Made by a program: the position numbers and the translations under genes
Shown: positions 59,798 to 64,000 of the stretch, piece by piece
How the letters are laid out: every line of letters starts with the position of its first letter
How positions within the stretch are numbered: position 1 is the first letter of the stretch
Notes under the pieces: generated by a model
Told to the model about the DNA's origin: nothing
Database searches by the model: none
The model's input: the letters and a program-made list of their open reading frames with translations, nothing else
Assembly (NCBI GenBank): GCA_004431415.1
Contig: QPMI01000183.1
Span: 1-64,000 of the forward strand
DNA from: Cyanophora paradoxa
Lineage: Eukaryota > Glaucocystophyceae > Cyanophorales > Cyanophoraceae
Reading direction: 5' to 3'
DNA: 64,000 bases

Positions 59798-60863
59798 ATG
59801 CCTGGCGACGGCATCGCTCCGAGGCCCGTCCGCATGGGACTCGCTGCAGCTGGAGCGGGCCTGGGGGCCGCTGAGGAGCGGGGCGAAGCGGCGGAGACGC
59901 TGCAGGCGGCGGCGGCCCTCCTCGTCGGCGCCGGGGGCTCCTCCATCGACGTCGCGGAGCTCGTCCAGTTCGTCACGGCCCGCGGTCCGGCCCCTTCCTC
60001 GCCCCGGCGTCGACGTCCCGGAACCGGCGGCTCTGACGTTGGCCGGCGGGTCGCAGGCGGATACGCGGCGATGGAGAGGGAGGCGGACTGGGCGGAGGCT
60101 GGCGCCCGCGCCGTCCGCGCCGGCCCGGGGAACGCCCGCCCCATGCCCTCCACCCTCCGCTTCGTGCGCCCGCCTCCCCTCGCCTCCGCCGGCCCTGAAG
60201 GCGCGCCGCAGGTCTACGAGGTCTTCGGCCTGCCTGCCGAGCTGCGGCGCCTCCCGGCCCGTTGGCGGCGCTCCGCGGCAGCCTTCCGCGCGGCGGCCGC
60301 CGCCGCTGCCGCCGCGGACGGGGAGGAGGGGATGCTTTCCGGGGAGGACGGGGAGGACTGCGGGCCCCCGCCGCGGGCGGCCAAGCGGCCTCGGACGGTC
60401 GGGCCGCCCGCGGAGGCCGCTCCGGCTCCGTCGGAGGCGCTGCCGGGCGGGTGGCGGCGGGATCGTGGCGGCCTTCGCGGCGGCGCGCCCGCCGCTGCGC
60501 GAGCTCGCCGCGCTGCGCCTCGTCTCCCGGTCGTGGCGCGGGGCCGTCGACGCGGCGCCGCCTTCCGTCTACGCCCTCGCCTGCTTCCGCGGGGCGCGCA
60601 TCCCGCGGGAGGGCGCCCCCTTCCTGCTCGCCGCCCTCCGCCGCGGCGCCGAGGGCGGCTCCGCGGAGGCGTGCCATGGCCTGGCCTTCGCGACGTTCAT
60701 GGGGTGGGCCGGCGCCGAGGCGAACCGGCCCCTGGCGGTGGGCCTCGCGATGCGCGCCGCCACCCTCGGGCACCCCGACGCCGCCGAGGCCGCCGCCCAC
60801 ATGGTCCTCTTCGTCGACCGCCAGCCGGCCCCGGCCCCGGCCCCGGTACCGCCCGCCCTCTAG
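59798..60863 (+). CDS. F-box-like protein with Sel1-type repeat, frame broken
   Basis: The first part starts MPGDGIAPRPVRMGLAAAGA. An intron with donor GTCCGGCC and branch-like CTGACG joins VTARG to GYAAMEREADWAEAG, followed by STLRFVRPPPLASAGPEG, EVFGLPAELRRLPARWRRSA and an alanine-rich run. After ALPG the sense moves to another frame: GGIVAAFAAARPPLRELAAL with RLVSRSWRGAVDAAPP, an F-box pattern (LP..L..F....L...R.VSRSWR). Then comes HGLAFATFMGWAGAEANRPL with LAVGLAMRAATLGHPDAAEA, a Sel1-like helical repeat. It ends APAPVPPAL. The shift near 60445-60470 lies in a GGCGGG-rich run, so it may be an indel, a sequencing error or a splice I cannot see. Confidence 0.55.
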
Positions 60864-61865
60864 TTCTCTCCCTGTCACCTTTTCTCGGAGCGCTAGTTCG
60901 CACGCTCCTGTTCAGCCGCTGAGCGGCCGTCTAGTCAACCCTATAAAAATTGTTGATAACAACTACAGTAACTAGTAGCGCAGTCTCTATATTCCAGTGA
61001 TGTTTGTCATTTCCTGGACCCAGCTTCTTGCGCCCCTCTGTTGTATTTTAGACCATGAGATCGCCAGATCTGCTATGAACTCGAGCCTTAACCTATGAAT
61101 TTTCTGACGTTTTGATCACGGGTAGCCTAGAAGCATTGGCTCATGCTATGATGCCCAACCAGCAGCAGATTACCGATCGTGATTACGTTCCACCTAGCGC
61201 CGATGCCTGTCCCGCACTACCGTAGTACGGTAGGCCCGTAGTATCGTAGTACATGTCACACACACTGTGAGACACAGTGTCTTTCGCTCTAGGTGTTTAA
61301 ATTTTAATTTGCTTTACCGTCCGACCGTCGGATCCCTTCTGTCGACGTCATGATTATAGTGTCTCTCTCTTTCTCTCGGATCTTTCTCTCGAATCGAATT
61401 CAAATTCTGAATTCGATCGAAGCTTTATGCATATCATAGTATGATTGCGTATACGTACTCAGTAGTACTTATACCAAGTTATAGGCTCCTTCGAGTATAC
61501 GTATACGTAGATGTTTACGTTTTGGCCAAGCCTTCAAGGGCCAATTGCAAATTAATGTGAGTTTCAAGTTTCAAAAACCTTTTGAAGCTCCCCGGGCCCA
61601 CAGCTGCGTGCGTACTGCGGCCTGCGCGTACGCGTCCATCGACGTCGACTCGTGCATGCAAATGTGGTTTAGACCATTTTTAGGTTTGCCGCCGGCTGCT
61701 GTTGATCATGACGTCGACGTCGATCGCGGCCGGGCGCGCGCACGCTGTACAGTGTACATGTGCGCGGCTGGATCAAATTGTTGACGGGTACGGTATATCC
61801 CCGTCCCGCTCTGACCTATAGCTAGGCCTAGGCCTGAAAGCTCGGACCTGGTCGCTCAGTAAAAG
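60864..61865. other. AT-richer intergenic region
   Basis: No gene is supported. Near 61218 ACTACCGTAGTACGGTAG and CGTAGTATCGTAGTACA form overlapping inverted repeats. CACACACTGTGAGACACAGTGT at 61257 is an imperfect palindrome. AGGCCTAGGCCT lies at 61825 and GACGTCGACGTCGA at 61709. Confidence 0.6.
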
Positions 61866-63533
61866 ATGCCCTATGGCGGCGAAGATGCCGAGGCCCTGTG
61901 CGGGCGGCTGCGCCAGCTGGTTACCCAGGACGGTTCGGGTGGCGGGGCGACCGCGGCGAAGCTCATAGACGACCTCAAGGTGCCTTCACGCGCGCTAGTT
62001 GATCCGCAGATTCGAGGCCTCACCGGCGGGCGGCAGGCGCGGCCCGCGGAGGAGGCATCCGTCGCAGCGACCAGGCTTATGCAGGACGAGAATTTCGCCG
62101 ATACAATCTTCGCGAAGCTGGCGCGGAAGCAGATAGGGCATGTGCGCCAAAGCGCCAGGCCTCCATCAAATCCCGGAGTCAGTCCTAACACCGCGCGCTC
62201 CGCAGAAGGACGATGTGTTCTGCCAGTGGCTCTATGAGTGGTACCTGACCGGCAACGAGGGCGCGCAGCTGCTCGTTCTCCGCTTCGTCCCCATGCTCCT
62301 CTTCCACTACCTCACCCGGCTGTCGCATAACGACTTGCCGCCCGGTGCGCCGCGGGAGCGGTCGTGTGCGCCGCCGCAGTGGGCAAACGAGCGTCTGCAG
62401 CGGGCGTGGAGGCGCTGCTCGTCGGCATCTACAACTTCGACGCGCTGCGCCCGGCGAGCCAGCAGGCACCCGCGAACACCTTCCGCATGCCCTCCGCCTC
62501 CCTCTCTTCCCCCTTCCACGCCGGCCCGTCCGGAGCCTCGGCCGCCCTCGAGACTGTGACCGTCGAACCGCCTCCCCAGGTGCCCGCGGCTCCTGGCCAT
62601 GGGCCGGCCGGCCGCCGCGCCAGCGCCGCTGAGCGACCCGTAGCCGATCCGGGAGATGAACGCCGCGAACCGGCCGCTAGTGGCGCGCCTTTGCCTCTCC
62701 AAGTTCACGAGCGTCATATCCCGCATCCCCCTCTCCAGCCGCATCCACTTCTGCGAGGGGAGCCACAGGCGCGCCCTCCCCGCACCTCCCGCCCCCGCCC
62801 TCTGTCCCCGCCATCCCCGCCGACGCGGCGAGGCGCGGCAGGCTACTGGCGACCGGGTACCCGAAGCTGGGGATACGGAACGCGGCGCTGGTCGACACGC
62901 TCGCCAAGCACCCCGAGTGCGCCGCCGCCGCCGCCGCGCGCGCGCCAGGCGGCCTCACCGGCGTCGCGCAGACCGCAGGCGGCGAGGGCCGGTGAGGGGG
63001 CGGCGGCCGGCGGGGGAGCAGCGCGCCGGTGTACCGGACGTTCAGCCTGGGGCACGTGAAGCAGACGCTGAAGCTCGGGCACTCGAAGCGGAGCATCGTG
63101 GTGGACCCCGCCGTCGGCGCCGCCGCCTCCGGCGCCTACAGCTCCGCCACCTCCGCCGCCGAGCGCATGTGGGGCAGCGACGCCTCCGCCGCCGGCGCCG
63201 GCGCCGGCGCCCTCACCCTCTCCTCGAGCTCGGCCGACGGCGCGGCGGTGGCGGCGGCGCGGCGGCGGGGGGCGCGCGCGTGCCGCTGTGCCCGCAGACG
63301 ATCACGGCGATGCTGTCCGGGCTGGCCTTCTGCCTGCACGCGCCCCAGACCCGCCAGGTGCGCGAGAGACGGGCCGGGGGGTGCCGGAGGGGGCGGCAAG
63401 GGCGGGGCTGAGGGCGCTGGGGCAGGCGGCGCAGGCGGCGGTGGACGCGGCGCACGGGCGGGCGGCGTACGACCTCCTCCCCGACGTCCTCCTCGTCTCC
63501 TCCTCCCTCCTCGCCATGCACGGCGTCCAGTAG
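61866..63533 (+). CDS. FAM126: Hyccin/FAM126 family protein
   Basis: The start is MPYGGEDAEALCGRLRQLVT. Exons give EASVAATRLMQDENFADTIF, AKLARKQI, KDDVFCQWLYEWYLTGNEGA and QLLVLRFVPMLLFHYLTRLS. Then GVEALLVGIYNFDALRPASQ matches hyccin's CIEALLLGVYNLE. PIREMNAANRPLVARLCLSK (compare AxNRxxV), FTSVISRIPLSSRIHFCE, YPKLGIRNAALVDTLAKHPE, KLGHSKRSIVVDP, RVPLCPQTITAMLSGLAFCL and AALGQAAQAAVDAAHGRAAY follow, ending DLLPDVLLVSSSLLAMHGVQ, like the family's RAxxELxPEVLLxxNAI. Hyccin stabilises the plasma-membrane PI4-kinase III alpha complex with TTC7 and EFR3 in animals, yeast-like systems and plants. The length of about 400 residues fits the folded core. Confidence 0.85.
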
Positions 63534-63790
63534 CGCCCGACTGCAGCACTCGGCGCCCCCCGCATGGCCAGCGCCCCCCAACCCCCACCAGCCCCCACAT
63601 CGTCTTGTTGAATCTACTTCCGCTCGCGCGCTTCGTCTGCGAGCAGCAGGAACGCAGCGGGGCCCGCTGCTTAGCCGTTGTACCCGGGCCCGAGCCACTG
63701 TACCCGCGACCGAGCCACCGGTGCCGTACCCGGGCCCGAGCCGCTACCGCGCTAGTACCCGCTACGGCCCGCTACGGGAATCAGTGAGAA
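63534..63790. other. Intergenic spacer with GTACCCG-type repeats
   Basis: From 63675 to 63775 a degenerate unit of about 21-26 bp, GTACCCGGGCCCGAGCC(A/G)C, recurs three to four times just before the next start codon. It may be a short minisatellite in the promoter. No gene is recognised. Confidence 0.55.
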
Positions 63791-64000
63791 ATGGCGACGC
63801 TTGCGGCCCTGGAGAGGGTGGCCGAGGAGGTCGCCTCGCTCCCCGGGCACCTGGACAAGCAGGCCGTCCTCCGGCGCTACTTCAGCGACCTGAACAGTGA
63901 GCCCGGAAAGGTCTTCCTTGCTGTAAAGCTGCTTCTGCCGCTCAAGAACATAGACCAGCGGTACGGGGCGCGCTCGAAGTACTGTGCCGTGCGTACGCGT
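63791..64000 (+). CDS. ATP-dependent DNA ligase, N-terminal end (partial)
   Basis: The start is MATLAALERVAEEVASLPGH, then LDKQAVLRRYFSDLN, SEPGKVFLAVKLLLPLKNID and QRYGARSKYCAV, with a probable donor GTGCGTACG at the window edge. The pattern of a helix, KxxxLxxFxxD and VxLxVKLLLPxxxxxxYxxxxK resembles the DNA_ligase_A_N domain, closest in my memory to DNA ligase III. Only about 65 residues are visible, so the paralogue cannot be fixed. The catalytic KxDG lies outside the window. Confidence 0.5.
   Translation, partial: MATLAALERVAEEVASLPGHLDKQAVLRRYFSDLNSEPGKVFLAVKLLLPLKNIDQRYGARSKYCAVRTR

Overview
The window is nuclear DNA of a GC-rich, intron-dense microbial eukaryote. Genes are split by many short introns of roughly 40-120 nt, with a 5' splice site of GTGCGC, GTCCGC or, several times, a genuine GC donor. 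A CTGAC or CTCAC branch-point-like box lies about 10-20 nt before the 3' AG. The gene set (HELQ, POLE2, TRAIP, hyccin, TMEM181, PPIL3) is typically eukaryotic. A MORN3-like protein suggests a flagellated stage. An HD-Zip-like regulator, a jacalin-type domain, a possible transit peptide and a RandI/Dualen-like LINE suggest an alga. My best guess is a GC-rich unicellular alga, for example a haptophyte or relative, but the species cannot be fixed from sequence alone.

Layout: PPIL3 cyclophilin (+), DoxX-like ER protein (-), TRAIP-like E3 ligase (+), HD-Zip/PAS regulator (-), a relic duplicate of the next gene's 3' end, PWWP protein (-), RING/jacalin protein (+), an RS-repeat protein and a secreted-type protein (-), a 5'-truncated LINE with reverse transcriptase, RNase H and Ulp1-like protease (about 20.1-26.9 kb), an AT-richer stretch with a possible organellar SSU rRNA fragment and a tRNA-derived triple repeat (27.0-28.3 kb), TMEM181 (-), MORN3 (+), a putative plastid membrane protein (-), an ABCG transporter with a coiled-coil tail (-), SPATA20/YyaL (+), a zinc-module gene (+), HELQ helicase (-), POLE2 (-), an IQ-motif protein (+), an F-box-like gene (+), hyccin/FAM126 (+) and the 5' end of a DNA ligase (+). 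Several pairs are head-to-head over less than 300 bp. Replication and repair genes (TRAIP, HELQ, POLE2, ligase) are notably common, but no operon-like logic is implied.

The most unusual signal is not a gene. The non-coding DNA is crowded with short perfect palindromes built as chains X-X'-X, where X is a di- or trinucleotide and X' its reverse complement. Two independent local duplications allow before/after comparison. In both, the copy lacking coding function differs from its partner mainly by insertions of exactly this form, for example TGC to TGCGCATGC, CTC to CTCGAGCTC, AGC to AGCGCTAGCGCTAGC and ACA to ACATGTACA. This points to a recurrent foldback or hairpin-type insertion process that shapes intergenic DNA here.
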